Shown: in pieces, positions 1 to 11,600 of the stretch
How the letters are laid out: each line of letters starts with the position of its first letter
Position numbering within the stretch: the first letter of the stretch is position 1
Notes under the pieces: generated by a model
What the model saw: the letters and a program-made list of their open reading frames with translations, nothing else
Databases searched by the model: none
Told to the model about the DNA's origin: nothing
Program-made: the position numbers and the translations under genes
From: Ascidia mentula
Taxonomy: Eukaryota > Chordata > Ascidiacea > Phlebobranchia > Ascidiidae
Assembly (NCBI GenBank): GCA_947561715.1
Contig: OX387199.1
Coordinates: forward strand, 8,623,001 to 8,687,000
DNA: 64,000 nucleotides
Direction: 5' to 3'

Positions 1-37
1 CGCATACTTGACCACAATATACCCCTAAAACCACTGA

Positions 38-115
38 GCTCCTGTGTAGCTCAGTTGGTAGAGCTATGGGCCTGGTAAGCCCAGGGTCGTTCTTTTAAAT
101 CACGTTCTGACTTGT
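38..115 (+). repeat. tRNA-Thr-like fragment or tRNA-derived SINE head, copy 1
   Basis: The stretch has an excellent A box (tagctcagttggtagagc) and an anticodon arm in which tgggc pairs with gccca around a ctggtaa loop, giving anticodon GGT (threonine). The T arm is poor (gttcttttaaatcac), and the 3' end does not pair with the 5' acceptor strand. It is therefore more likely a tRNA pseudogene or SINE head than a working tRNA. An identical head recurs in unit 2. Confidence 0.55.
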
Positions 116-718
116 CGGGAAAATGTGGCTGATCCAGCTAGGCTGCAATGCCCGGGCTGCCAAGCCTGTGAACCTACTGACAACTTTTAGTCTAAATAAC
201 ACGTGTGACATCTGTATTTAGCGTAAAATGAGGTAGGCCAGTCTTTAGATTGAAAGAAAAAATGCGGATGTATTTGTTGTTAGCCATGATTGCCCCGGTT
301 TAGTACCTTGTCCTAGAGTCGTGGTCAGTCAAGCATATAAATAAACCTCACTTGTTAAGGACGTGCAATTTGTCAGTTTCAAAACGCCTTAAATTTTATT
401 CCATATGGCATAATTTGTGTTGTTACATCACTCAGCACAACAACAAACGGAATTATAAAAAAATATAAATTAAATTAAAGAGTAGTTTCAATATTCACAA
501 TTTATGACGTTAATGCTGCCTACGCTTATCATAAAAATAGAGCGTTATTATCCGCAGGACTTATTTGATAATTTAATGGAATTTTACAACAATAGTTGTC
601 AATGCGCGTCACACAATTTCCTGGTTGGATCTGACTGCATTGTGTTATTCTGGTCCGTTAATTTGCACAGCAATGTTTATCAATCCTTTTCATGATTTTG
701 GATCACAAGTTTTATAAA

Positions 719-790
719 CCAGCGGTTCTCAAACTGGGCTCGCCCCTTGTCGTCCGTGAAAATTTTTGGGGGAACGGTCAAGTTCTTTCG
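719..790 (+). repeat. hAT-like terminal motif, copy 1
   Basis: The motif cagcggttctcaaactgggc matches the general form of hAT transposon ends (CAG-GGTTCTCAAACT). No transposase and no clear partner end were found, so this is at best a relic or a non-autonomous element carried within the duplicated unit. Related copies lie near 5629 and 10482. Confidence 0.4.
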
Positions 791-1122
791 AAATGATTTG
801 TAACTGTCATCCTAATATGCATACAATATACGTTTATATAACAACTTTATATCACAAGAAGAAATGAATGGCAATATTCACAAACAATTCTGAATAGTAA
901 TTGTGTATTGGCATACACAGTATTGTTTCTAGCACCAAGCAGTAAGCTGAAGGTGCAAAACTTGTTTAAAGAGATATTGTCGTATTTGTGTGGTTTGGCA
1001 TCACACTTTTCAAATTTTGATAGTCACATCTAACACAAACTGGTCTATACCCACCCTGTTTTAATGATTACCCAACGACCTGGACACAATGCATGTCATA
1101 ACTCGTCTGTTTGCAAATTTAC

Positions 1123-1359
1123 CTGATACTTCGTCTTTTTAAACCATGTTTTTAAAACGACATCCAGCCTTTTTCCATGATACTTTTGACCTGTGCGTAT
1201 CGTAATGAATACATCTCTCAATGTATATGACTCAACTTCTTCCACTTTCGGGCCACATTTTTGAAACGCATCAAAGCTCTCATTGTTCGATATCCAAAAA
1301 ATCAATCCCATAATTGCACAAGGCAAATAAACTAACCGCAGTTGTTTTATCACATTCAT
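1123..1359 (-). CDS. Fringe-like glycosyltransferase A, exon 1 only (gene runs off the left edge)
   Basis: This is exon 1 (79 codons) of a Fringe-type beta-1,3-N-acetylglucosaminyltransferase (GT31), which in the Golgi extends O-fucose on Notch EGF repeats. Seen here: a short basic N-terminus and hydrophobic signal anchor (residues about 8-24), a stem, then the start of the catalytic domain, TLRDVFITIRTGQ and RLDVVLKTWFKK, which correspond to DVFIAVKTT and RLDLLLDTW in known Fringes. The donor CAG|GTAAAT ends the exon in phase 0, at the same place as in copies B and C. The other seven exons should lie to the left of the window. The start was chosen at the Met just before the anchor, as in the other copies. 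Confidence 0.8.
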
Positions 1360-2289
1360 GTTTTATAAACTGTGATAAACTTTCTTAATATTAATAAACT
1401 CTTTGCTTAATATTCATGCAGATTAGCTCAAAAATCAACTTTAACACAAATAGAACCAAACACATTTGCCGATTAAACATCTAATTACAATACGTGGCAT
1501 GGTGGTACATTGATTGTATTACCAGACGCGACACCCTAATCTGAATATTTCCTGGACTATTGTATTCATAAGCTTATGATGCTACGTCATTGCTTGGTTT
1601 GGATGCGACAAAGCGTTCAACCCCTGGACATTAGATTTTTTACAGGTACCGATTGCATTTCATCATGCGGTTAAAAATATTTTCCTATGTAAACAATAAC
1701 GTAACAAGTTTGACCAACTCATTCAAGCTGCGTTTGTACAAGAAAAATACTGCAAACGGCACACTGTTTCAAATTTCTAGCTTTAGTGGAAACCTAAATG
1801 TTGAAATGGTAGAGAGGTTTGGAGCAGTCATCTATGTTCAATAATAGTTTGTGGTTGTGCATGTAGGATACAGTGTTTCCAGAATTAGCAATTTTGGCAG
1901 AGCACATATGAGATGATACACTTATATCTTTATAGCATGCAAAACATGCTAAAAAAATTCCTTGGTGAAATATTTTCCTGAAACTTGATGAATGTACAAT
2001 GGTTTGGAAAAAGCTGGCACACTTGCTAAAGCCAAGACAAACATGACGCACGTTACAATCAAATAATTTTTTTTAACTAAAGACAAGCATAATTTTTGCG
2101 GCGATTTTCATTGTTAATATGTTTTGTTTTTGAACAAATTACATGACTTCGTTTAAATTTGGCTGTTTTGTTTAGGTGATGAAAAGCGAACTTTGCCACC
2201 GGTCTCTGAGGATGTCGAAGTACCAATGTAGTCACTGGCAAGCTGAATTGCACAAATAAAATTTTCTCTTACATAATTAATCATTTTTG
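1360..2289. other. Spacer between Fringe A and Fringe B
   Basis: Intergenic DNA, AT-rich, that should hold the 5' flank of Fringe A and the 3' flank of Fringe B. The short ORFs here recur at the matching place in unit 2 only because the DNA itself is duplicated. I see no protein family or RNA gene. Confidence 0.5.
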
Positions 2290-5200
2290 TTAAATTTTAG
2301 GATCTTGCGGCTCAAAAAGAATGGACTTGGCACCATTGCACAACCAGACTTCAAGAATCAAAAATTTAACCAAAGCGTCAATGAACAGGTTGATTCCTGG
2401 AAAAGTCCTCATTATTTTGAATCTCTCAAAGTGCTTCTTATTAAAACATGAGCTCTGCAACGTCTTTCCATTCGTCGGCAAATTTAACATCACCGAATTA
2501 TTCGGATTTTCTCGAGTTGCTTGAACCCCTACTCCAACCGTCAAACCTAACTGACTGGGCCACTAACACCCCTGATTCCAAAGTTCATGGTACATCTGCT
2601 AGTAGCACGGATAACGGAAAGTAACTATTTTCAAAAGATAGTTCGTGGAAATTGTCACGGCCATTGCGCCAAAGTCGCACGCTAAAAAAGGGGCCTTTCT
2701 AGTAGAAATTCATGCATGTGTGCATGCAAGTCTTTCGCCATTTTATTAGCAAAACTCGATACGACAATAATGGCTCGAAGTATTGGTCTATACATTCCGG
2801 GTATTTTGCAGAATTTTCAACTGGACAAGTATAAGAGAGTTGAGCTGTTACTTTTTCTTATTTTCGCTTGCACAATTCGTCTCGGGGATAAAGGTGACAG
2901 TGCAGAGACATAAATCTTGTGGGATCTTCCCGCACAGTGAACATGGCGTTGATACCCGACAGATTAACCGTTCTGTGTCCAATGTGGGAAAACGAAATCT
3001 AAATAAATCACCACAAAAGGCATAACTTGTTTATGTTTAAAATCAGACGATTCAGATTCCATCGTACGAGTTTTACCCAACTAGTAGTGGAGAAAATGTT
3101 AACCTTGCATATGATGTTAAAAACTTGAAAGCATATACCGTATACATGCTCAGGAATCAACATTCCCACTGTACCAAACTATTTAACACCAATGAAATTT
3201 TTGTTTACAGTGCTGACCCAACCTGATCTTTGAGATCCTCAGTTTTAATGCTGATTAAGTTGTCTAAAGACACGTGAGAGTGTAAGAGAAGGGACTCTGT
3301 CAGGTCCACTCCGATGAATTGAGTAATCACAAGTCCAAATACCACGTCGTCACCCTTTCCTAATTCTTGACAAACTTGAGGCAAAACATCAGCTCTGAAG
3401 TGATTTAAAATGTAAATAAAGGTGATATATTTTGTGTAGGAAAAACATAGATTTAAACAAAAAGATTTTTAAGGGATTTATTGCAAATTGTCACAGTCGC
3501 GCGAGGAATTTCGAGTTATGTGGAAATAAGAGTTTGTGAATTCAGATATTCTTAACCTAGTTCTCATTACTAGACGTTATTTTTGTATTGTCTCGAAACT
3601 TTTTTTGAAATAAATAAGCGAATTTGTGTGGGTAATTACAAGATAGGTACTGCACTAAAAACAAAAATAAAAAATAAAAAAAGATAAAAGAACCCTGGCT
3701 ACCCAAATTGTTTTTAAATGTTTAACTCACCCACACCACGGCTTCATTCGTTCAGCAAGCGTTCGACTCAGGCAAACACCAGCACTACCTGTTCCAAACT
3801 GATGAGTGTATGTCCGGCCTTTGTATTTAGTCTAAGAGAAAACAAAAGCTACATCTTTTAAAACAGAAGAAATAAAGATTTCTGTTGCTATCTCTTATGT
3901 TTATAGTGTAATTTTATTCACCCATAGTAATTACAATTACATTAATTATGATTACATGCTTTACACTAAAACAACGTACTTTAAAACTTCGCCGACTTCT
4001 TCTTCCAATGTAAATACTCTCTTTCCAGTTGAACCCATTAAGATATTCCAACAGCCGATCGACATTCACGTATTGGTCATCGTCAAAACTGCACCACCAT
4101 CTACGTAACCAACAAAACACCAAAAAGTATTTTGTAATTTCTAGTGAGAAAATACACATTTAGCAATTTTATTCACAGCACACGTACTCCTTTCGTAATC
4201 TAGAAATTAACACTCGCACCAACCTTTTCTCTTTGTCAGCCATAAACATATCGTAGGCGACTCCTTGCTTGCATCCAATGCCATCCCTACATATTAAATC
4301 TTGGTAGATACTACGTTTTACAGGTATATTAGTTGCTTACGGTCCGTGTGCTGCTTCACATTTCGTCGGAACAAGTTTGTTTTCTGAAAAGTTAACGGAA
4401 CTTTAATAAACTCTTTTAAGGTTTACATGCACTTTCCTCAAAAGCCTTGGCTTAAAAAGTATTGAATTTTATGAGGTGAGAAATTTACAAAACCTTGTTA
4501 AAAGTTACGGAAACGATCAACTGGTTTAATTTATATGAAATACCAGTGTTTGATGTCCTAAAAACGACCGATTTAAAATTGCGGATAATAAACTGACGTT
4601 AGAATAGAAATTAATACAAGCTTACCACTTTTGCTTTGATAGATCGGATCATCTTTGTCTGTTATGATGGTTGCCTATAGAAATCAGATACAAAGCTGTT
4701 TGTTTCACTTTTTTACAAATAAATATGTTATGTCTGCATCATTGGTTGTGACTTGGACCGAAAATCGTAGTTTGAAAACTTTGCAAGGACCTGTGCAATT
4801 GGGCGATCCTGCCAATCATGCCATTGCATGAAGTATTACTGCGTTGTCTGAGTATGGCGGTAGAGATTCCCTACGTATATGTGAATTTGCCTGGCAAGTT
4901 GTGCGCTTGCGCATACCTTGGCCACAATATACCCCTTAAAATCACTGAGCTCCTGTGTAGCTCAGTTGGTAGAGCTATGGGCCTGGTAAGCCCAGGGTCG
5001 TTCTTTTAAATCACGTTCCGACTTGTCGGGAAAATGTGGCTGATCCAGCTAGGCTGCAATGCACGGGCTGCCAAGCCTGTAAACCTACTGACAACTTTCA
5101 GTTTAAATAACACGTGTGACATCTGTATTTAGCGTAAAATGAGGTAGGCCAGTCTTTAGATTGAAAGAAAAATGCGGATGTATTTGTTGTTAGCCATGAT

Positions 5201-6327
5201 TGCCCCGGTTTAGCAGCTTGTCCTAGAGTCGTGGCCAGTCAACCATATAAATAAACCTCACTTGTTAAAGACGTGCAATTTGTCAGTTTCAAAACGCCGT
5301 AAATTTTATTCCATATGGCATAATTTGTGTTGTTACATCACTCAGCACAACAACAAACGGAATTATAAAAAATATAAATTAAATTAAAGAGTAGTTTCAA
5401 TATTCACAATTTATAACGTTAATGCTGCCTACGCTTATCATAAAAATAGAGCGTTATTATCCGCAGGACTTATTTGATAATTTAATGGAATTTTACAACA
5501 ATGGTTGTCAATGCGCGTCACACAATTTCCTGGTTGGATCTGACTGCATTGTGTTATTCTGGTCCGTTAATTTGCACAGCAATGTTTATCAATCCTTTTC
5601 ATGATTTTGGATCACAAGTTTTATAAACAGCGGTTCTCAAACTGGGCTCGCCCCTTGTCGTCTGTGAAAATTTTTGGGGGAACGGTCAAGTTCTTTTGAA
5701 ATGATTTGTAACTGTCATCCTAATATACATACAATGTACGTTTATATAACAAGCAACTTTATATCACAAGAAGAAATGAATGGCAATATTCACAAACAAT
5801 TCTGAATAGTAATTGTGTATTGGCATACACACTATTGTTTCTAGCACCAAGCAGTAGGCTGAAGGTGCAAAACTTTTGTTTAAAGAGATATTGTCGTATT
5901 TGTGTGGTTTTTTGGCATCACACTTTTCAAATTTTGATCCAAATTAGTCACTAATAAAATGGTTTAGCCACCCCTTTTGCACAAGAGGATAGTCACATCA
6001 ACACAAACTGGTCTATACCCACCCTGTTTTAATGATTACCCAACAGCCTGGACACAATGCATGTCATAACTCGTTTGTTTGCAAATTTACCTGATACTTC
6101 GTCTTTTTAAACCATGTTTTTATAACGACATCCAGCCTTTTTTTATGAAACTGCTGACCTGTGCGTATCGTAATGAATACATCTCTCAATGTATATGACT
6201 CAACTTCTTCCACTTTCGGGCCACATTTTTGGAAAGCATCAAAGCTCTCATTGTTCGATATCCAAAAAATCAACCCCATAATTGCACAAGGCAAATAAAC
6301 TAACCGCAGTTGTTTTATCACACTCAT
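2290..6327 (-). CDS. Fringe-like beta-1,3-N-acetylglucosaminyltransferase B, complete, 8 exons
   Basis: Exons on the minus strand: 6327-6091, 4674-4626, 4383-4341, 4286-4224, 4100-3980, 3831-3731, 3394-3223, 2550-2290. All phases agree, giving 348 aa, close to the usual 320-410 aa of Fringe. It is a type II Golgi protein: signal anchor at residues 8-24, then DVFITIRTG, IITDKDDP, an EAAHG/CKQGVAYD segment, the metal-binding DDD in SFDDDQYVNV, the GTGSAGVCLSR motif and an LLLHSHVSL segment. These match the order of motifs in Drosophila Fringe and vertebrate LFNG/MFNG/RFNG. Expected role: adding GlcNAc to O-fucose on Notch. The last exon is the least conserved, and its acceptor (CAG|TTAGGT) is the least certain border. 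The gene arose by tandem duplication and is nearly identical to C in the catalytic exons. Confidence 0.85.
4949..5026 (+). repeat. tRNA-Thr-like fragment, copy 2
   Basis: Second copy of the tRNA-like fragment, moved with the tandem duplication. It has the same A box and GGT anticodon arm, and the same degenerate T arm without acceptor-stem pairing. One visible substitution (c for t in the gttccgac stretch) falls in the non-conserved 3' part. Confidence 0.55.
5629..5700 (+). repeat. hAT-like terminal motif, copy 2
   Basis: The same cagcggttctcaaactgggc motif as near 719, carried in the second tandem unit. There is no associated coding sequence. Confidence 0.4.
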
Positions 6328-7262
6328 GTTTTATAAACTGTGATAAACTTTCTTAATATCAATAAACTCTTTGCTTAATATTCATGCAGATTAACTCAAA
6401 AATCAACTTTAACATAAAATAGAACCAATCACATTTGCCGATTAAACATCTAATTACAATACGTGGCATGGTGGTACATTGATTGTATTACCAGGCGCGA
6501 CACCCTAATCTGAATATTTCCTGGACTATTGTATTCATAAGCTTATGATGTTACGTCATTGCTTGGTTTGGATGCGACAAAAGCGTAGAAACCCCTAGAC
6601 ATCAGATTTTTTACAGGTACCGATTGCATTTCATCATGCGGTTAAAAATATTTTCCTATGTAAACAATATCGTAACAAGTTTGACTAACTCATTCAAGCT
6701 GCGTTTGTACAAGAAAAATACTGCAAACGGCACACTATTTCAAATTTCTAGCTTTAGTGGAAACCTAAATGTTGAACAGGTAGAGAGGTTTGGAGCAGTC
6801 ATCTATGTTCAATGATAGTTTGTGGTTGTGCATGTAGGATACAGTGTTTCCAGAATTAGCAATTTTGGCAGAGCACATATGAGATGATACACTTATATCT
6901 TTATAGCATGCAAAACATGCTAAAAAAATTCCTTAGTGAAATATTTTCCTGAAACTTGATGAATGTACAATGGTTTGGAAAAAGATGGCACACTTGCTGG
7001 AGTCAAGACAAACATATGATGCACGTTACAATCAAATAATTTTTTTTAACTAAAGACAAGCATAATTTTTGCGGCGATTTTCATTGTTAATATGTTTTGT
7101 TTTTAAACAAATTACATGACTTCGTTTAAATTTGGTTGTTTTGTTTTGGTGATGAAAAGCGAACTTTGCCACCGGTCTCTGAGGATGTCGAAGTACCAAT
7201 GTAGTCACTGGCAAGCTGAATTGCACAAATAAAATGTTCTCTCACATAATTAATCATTTTTG
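6328..7262. other. Spacer between Fringe B and Fringe C
   Basis: This corresponds base for base to 1360-2289 apart from small changes. It should hold the promoter of Fringe B and the 3' flank of Fringe C. No coding or RNA feature is evident. Confidence 0.5.
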
Positions 7263-10200
7263 TTAAATTTTAGGATCTTGCGGCTCAAAAAGAATGGGCT
7301 TGGCACCATTGCACAACCAGACTTCAAGAATCAAAAATTTAACCAAAGCGTCAAAGAACAGGTTGATTCCTGGAAAAGTCCTCATTATTTTGAATCTCTC
7401 AAAGTGCTTCTTATTAAAACATGAGCTCTGCAACGTCTTTCCATTCGTCGGCAAATTTAACATCACCGAATTATTCGGATTTTCTCGAGTTGCTTGAACC
7501 CCTACTCCAACCGTCAAACCTAACTGACTCGGCCACTAACACCCCTGATTCCAAAGTTCATGGTACATCTGCTAGTAGCACGGATAACGGAAAGTAACTA
7601 TTTTCAAAAGATAGTTCGTGGAAATTGTCACGGCCGCTAAAAAACTTCAAGGCCTTCCTAGTAGAAATTCATGCATGTGTGCATGCAAGCCTTTCCGCCA
7701 TTTTATTAGCAAAACTCGATACGACAATAATGGCTCCAAGTATTGGTCTATACTTTCCAGGTATTTTGCAGAATTTTCAACTGGACGAGTATAAGAGAGT
7801 TGAGCTGTGAATTTTTATTAATTTCGCTTGCACAATTCGTCTCGGGGATAAAGGTGACAGTGCAGAGACATAAATCTTGTGGGATCTTCCCGCACAGTGA
7901 ACATGGCGTTGATACCCGACAGATTAACCGTTCTGTGTCCAATGTGGGAAAACGAAATCTAAATAAATCATCATAAAAGGCATAACTTGTTTATGTTTAA
8001 AATCAGGCGATTCAGATTGCATCGCACGTGTGTTAGCCAACTAGTTGTGGACAAAATATTAACCTTATATATCATGTTAAAAACTTGACAGCATATACCG
8101 TATACATGCTTAGGAATTAACATTCCCACTGTATCAACAAACTATTTAGCACAAATGAAATTTTTTATCTAAAGTGCTGACCCAACCTGATCTTTGAGAT
8201 CCTCGGTTTTAATGCTGATTAAGTTGTCTGAGGACACGTGAGAGTGTAAGAGAAGAGACTCTGTCAGGTCCACTCCGATGAATTGAGTAATCACCAATCC
8301 AAATACCACGTCGTCACCCTTTCCTAATTCTTGACCAACTTGAGGCAATACATCAGCTCTGAAGTGATTTAAAATGTAAATAAAGGTGATATATTTTGTG
8401 CAGGAAAAACATAGATTTAAACAACGCAGAAGTAATGTCTTGGCTGCGAAGCCTGTGAACCTTATGATTAGATTTAAACAAAAAGAGTTTTACTGGATTT
8501 ATTGCAAATTTTCAAAGTCGCGCGAGGAATTTCGAGTTGTGTGGAAATACGAGTTTGTGAATTCAGATTTTCGTAACCTAGTTCTCATTACCAGACGATA
8601 TTTTTTGTATTGTCTCGAAACTTTTTTTGAAATAAATAAGCGAATGTGTGGGGGTAATTACAGGATACGTACTGCACTAAAGATATAATTTAAAAAAAAA
8701 TAAAAGAACCCTGGCTACCCAAATTGCTTTTAACTGTTAAACTCACCCACACCACGGCTTCATTCGTTCAGCAAGCGTTCGACTCAGGCAAACACCAGCA
8801 CCACCTGTTCCAAACTGATGAGTGTATGTCCGGCCTTTGTATTTAGTCTGATAGAAAACAAAAACTACATCTCTTAAAGCATTAGAAATAAAGATTTCTG
8901 TTGCTATCTCTTATGTTTATAGTGTGGCGACCGAACTGTAGTGTTCGCCTGTGCATTGAAGCGTGCTATTGCCTTTTTCCCGTGTCGCGATTGCCGCCTT
9001 ATATACATGTGTTTTTTGTGTTGCTCACCCCTTTCCGACTCTCGCAATAAAGCATCAACCGCTTTAATAGTGTAATTTTATTTAACCACAGTAATAACAA
9101 TTACATTAATTATGATTACATGCTTTACACTAAAACAACGTACTTTAAAACTTCGCCGACTTCTTCTTCCAATGTAAATACTCTCTTTCCAGTTGAACCC
9201 ATTGAGATATTCCAACAGCCGATCGACATTCACGTATTGGTCGTCGTCAAAACTGCACCACCACCTACGTAACCAACAAAACACCAAAAAGTATTTTGTA
9301 ATTTCTAGTGAGAAAATACACATGTAGCAAATTTATTCACAACACACATACTCCTTTCGTGAACTAGTAATTAACACTCGCACCAACCTTTTCTCTTTGT
9401 CAGCCATAAACAAATCGTAGGCGACACCTTGCTTGCATCCAATGCCATCCCTGCATAATAAATCTTGGTAGATATGATGTACGTTTTACAGATATATTAG
9501 TTGCTTACGGTCCGTGTGCTGCTTCACATTTCGTTGGAACAAGTTTGTTTTCTGAAAAGTTAACGGAACTGTAATAAACTTTTTAGGTTTATATGCACTT
9601 TCCTCAAAGGTCGTGGCAATAATTTTAAAAACATATTCAATTTTATGAGGTGAGAAATTTACAAAGCCTGGTTAAAGAACGACCCATTTAAAATTGCGGA
9701 TAAACAACTGACGTTAGAATATAAATTAATACAAGCTTACCACTTTTCCTTTGATATATCGGATCATCATTGTCCGTTATGATGGTTGCCTGAAAATCAA
9801 ATACAAATCTGTTTATTTCCTTTTACAATTAAAAATGTTATGTCTGTATCATTAGTTGTGACCTGATGACAACTTTTAGTTGAAATAACACGTGTGACAT
9901 CTGTATTTGGTGTAAAATGAGGTAGGCCAGTCTTTACATTGAAAAGAAATACCAGAGGTATTTGTTGTTAGCCATGACTGCCCCGGTTTAGCACCTTGTC
10001 CTAGAGTCGTGGTCAGTCAACCGGTATGTCCCGGTAATTTGGTCAGACACCATGTGTCAAAGTATTATGAATAAACCTCGCTTGTAAAAGATGTGTAATT
10101 TGGCCGTTCAAACACACTGTTAATTTTGTTCTATTATGGCATAATTTGTATTGTTACATCACAGTCAGATTGTGATTTGGTTCTTCTCACACACACAAAA

Positions 10201-11304
10201 TTAAATTGGCCTAACTTTAGTCAGCTGTAAAAATAGTTACTATGTTTGTAATTCTGTAAGTTTGCAAATAAATATTCGAAATTGTCAATCGCCTCGGTGT
10301 TTTTGAGTTGCAAAGATATGGTATGACTACCGGCATATAGGCATAAGCTGACTGCATTGTTTTGACCAGGCGACGTAGCAAAATGCTAACTATAGGTGGC
10401 AAGGGGATTATGATGGTCCGTTTATACGCACTGCAATGTTTATCAAGCCTTTTCATAATTTTTAAGCACACATTTTATAAACCAGCGGTTCTCAAACTCA
10501 GCTCCGCGGAGTGACCCGTAAAAATTTTTGGGTACGGTTGAAGTTCTTTCGAAATGATTTGTAAGCGTTATCTTATCATACAAATTGTTACTGATGCTGC
10601 CAGGCATATTTATTGTTTGCCAAAAGGGCAGTATTCAACAATCTTATTATACGTACAATACGTTTATATCACAAGAAGACATGAATGCCAATACTCACAA
10701 ACAATTCTGAATCTTAATTGTGTATAGGCATACGCTGTACTGTTACTGGCATCAAGAGGTTTGGTCCCTTGTTTTTATTTGCGAAACTTTTGTTTACAGA
10801 GATATTTTCGTATTTGTGTGGTTTGGCATCACTTTTACGTGGACGCAGATCATCGGAGTGTATCGTTTCGAAAAAACAAAAAAGTTTGGGGAACGCTGTT
10901 ACAAACCAATACAAGCGAACAACGCGTTGATTTTTACTACCATATTGAACAACAAAAAGGGATTGTGCATGACAAAAATTAATACAGAAACGAAAGTGTG
11001 GGTAAACTAATGGGCTGGACACAAAGCATCAATTTAGTGTAATAAATCGTCTGTTTGCAAATTTTACCTGATAGTTCGTCTTTTTAAACCATGTTTTTAT
11101 AACGACATCCAGCCTTTTTTCATGAAACTTCTGACCTGTGCGTATCGTAATGAATACATCTCTCAATGTATATTTATCAGCTTCTTCCATTCTCGGTCCA
11201 TGATTTTGGAAAGCATCAAAGCTCTCATTGTTCGACATCAACAAAACCAATCCCACGAACGCAAAGGGCAAAAAAACTACCAGACGTTTCTTTTTTTTAT
11301 TCAT
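7263..11304 (-). CDS. Fringe-like beta-1,3-N-acetylglucosaminyltransferase C, complete, 8 exons
   Basis: Exons on the minus strand: 11304-11068, 9789-9741, 9551-9509, 9450-9388, 9264-9144, 8847-8747, 8358-8187, 7523-7263. Each exon has exactly the same length as in copy B, and the protein is again 348 aa. The DDD motif (SFDDDQYVNV), the GTGSAGVCLSR motif and the C-terminal exon are intact. Exon 1 differs most: the N-terminus is MNKKKKRLVV followed by a new hydrophobic anchor, while the catalytic start TLRDVFITIRTGQ is kept. The Met at 11304, just before the lysine run, was preferred over an upstream Met at 11346 because it matches B in length. Intron 5 holds a 140-base insertion that B lacks. 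Probably a functional paralogue. Confidence 0.85.
8925..9066. mobile_element. Small LTR-like insertion in intron 5 of Fringe C
   Basis: About 140 bases present in unit 2 but absent from the same intron in unit 1. The insert begins tgtggcgaccgaactg and is followed by a repeat of the flanking atag(tgt), consistent with a 4-7 base target duplication. It holds a TATA-like ttatata near 9000 and a polyadenylation signal aataaa near 9047. This is the layout of a small solo LTR, although the 3' end does not finish in CA, so a short MITE or SINE is possible. Confidence 0.5.
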
Positions 11305-11600
11305 GTTTTCTAAATACAAAAAAACTTCTTCAAGACCCCTCAACATTAATGCACTCTTTGTTTGATTTGCACGCAGGTCAACTCAAAAATCAACTTTAAG
11401 ACAAAACAGAACCAAACACATTGGCCGATTACACATCTAATTGGAATACGTGGCATTGTGATACATTCAATGCATTACGAGACGCGACACGATAACCTGA
11501 TTATTTCCTGGACTATTTTTGTTCTAATAAGCTTAAAATGTCAGCCAACTGATTTACCTGCTACAAAGGCCTTCAATAACCCCTAGACATTAGAATTTGT
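9866..11600. repeat. Partial, more diverged tandem unit 3 (Fringe array)
   Basis: The sequence resembles units 1 and 2 from their position about 170 onward (the stretch around the tgacaacttttag motif) to just beyond Fringe exon 1. It is clearly more diverged than units 1 and 2 are from each other. The tRNA-like start of the unit is missing, consistent with a deletion. Similarity fades at about 11600. Confidence 0.7.
10482..10545 (+). repeat. hAT-like terminal motif, copy 3
   Basis: A diverged copy (cagcggttctcaaactcagc) at the matching place in unit 3, so the element predates the array expansion. Confidence 0.35.

Larger units (their letters stand above)
1..4911. repeat. Tandem duplication unit 1 (Fringe array)
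   Basis: First copy of a long tandem repeat. Position 1 aligns with about 4912, and near-identity continues through the unit with small indels only. The unit holds a tRNA-like fragment, an hAT-like terminus, exon 1 of Fringe copy A, the intergenic spacer, and exons 8 to 2 of Fringe copy B. The boundary is set by alignment of the copies and not by any terminal repeat, so this looks like segmental tandem duplication rather than a transposon. Confidence 0.85.
4912..9865. repeat. Tandem duplication unit 2 (Fringe array)
   Basis: Second copy of the Fringe unit. It contains exon 1 of Fringe B and exons 8 to 2 of Fringe C. It differs from unit 1 by scattered substitutions, by a short insertion near 5925-5990, and by a 140-base insertion at about 8925-9066 that looks like a small LTR. 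Base identity remains high in introns and spacer as well as exons, which suggests a recent duplication or continuing gene conversion. Confidence 0.85.

Noticed and set aside
8386..8688. 100-codon plus-strand ORF in Fringe C intron 6
   Set aside because: The same place in unit 1 is interrupted, so the frame is not conserved between nearly identical copies.
10714..11022. ORFs of about 100 codons on both strands in intron 1 of Fringe C
   Set aside because: Intronic, open on both strands, and not kept in units 1 and 2.
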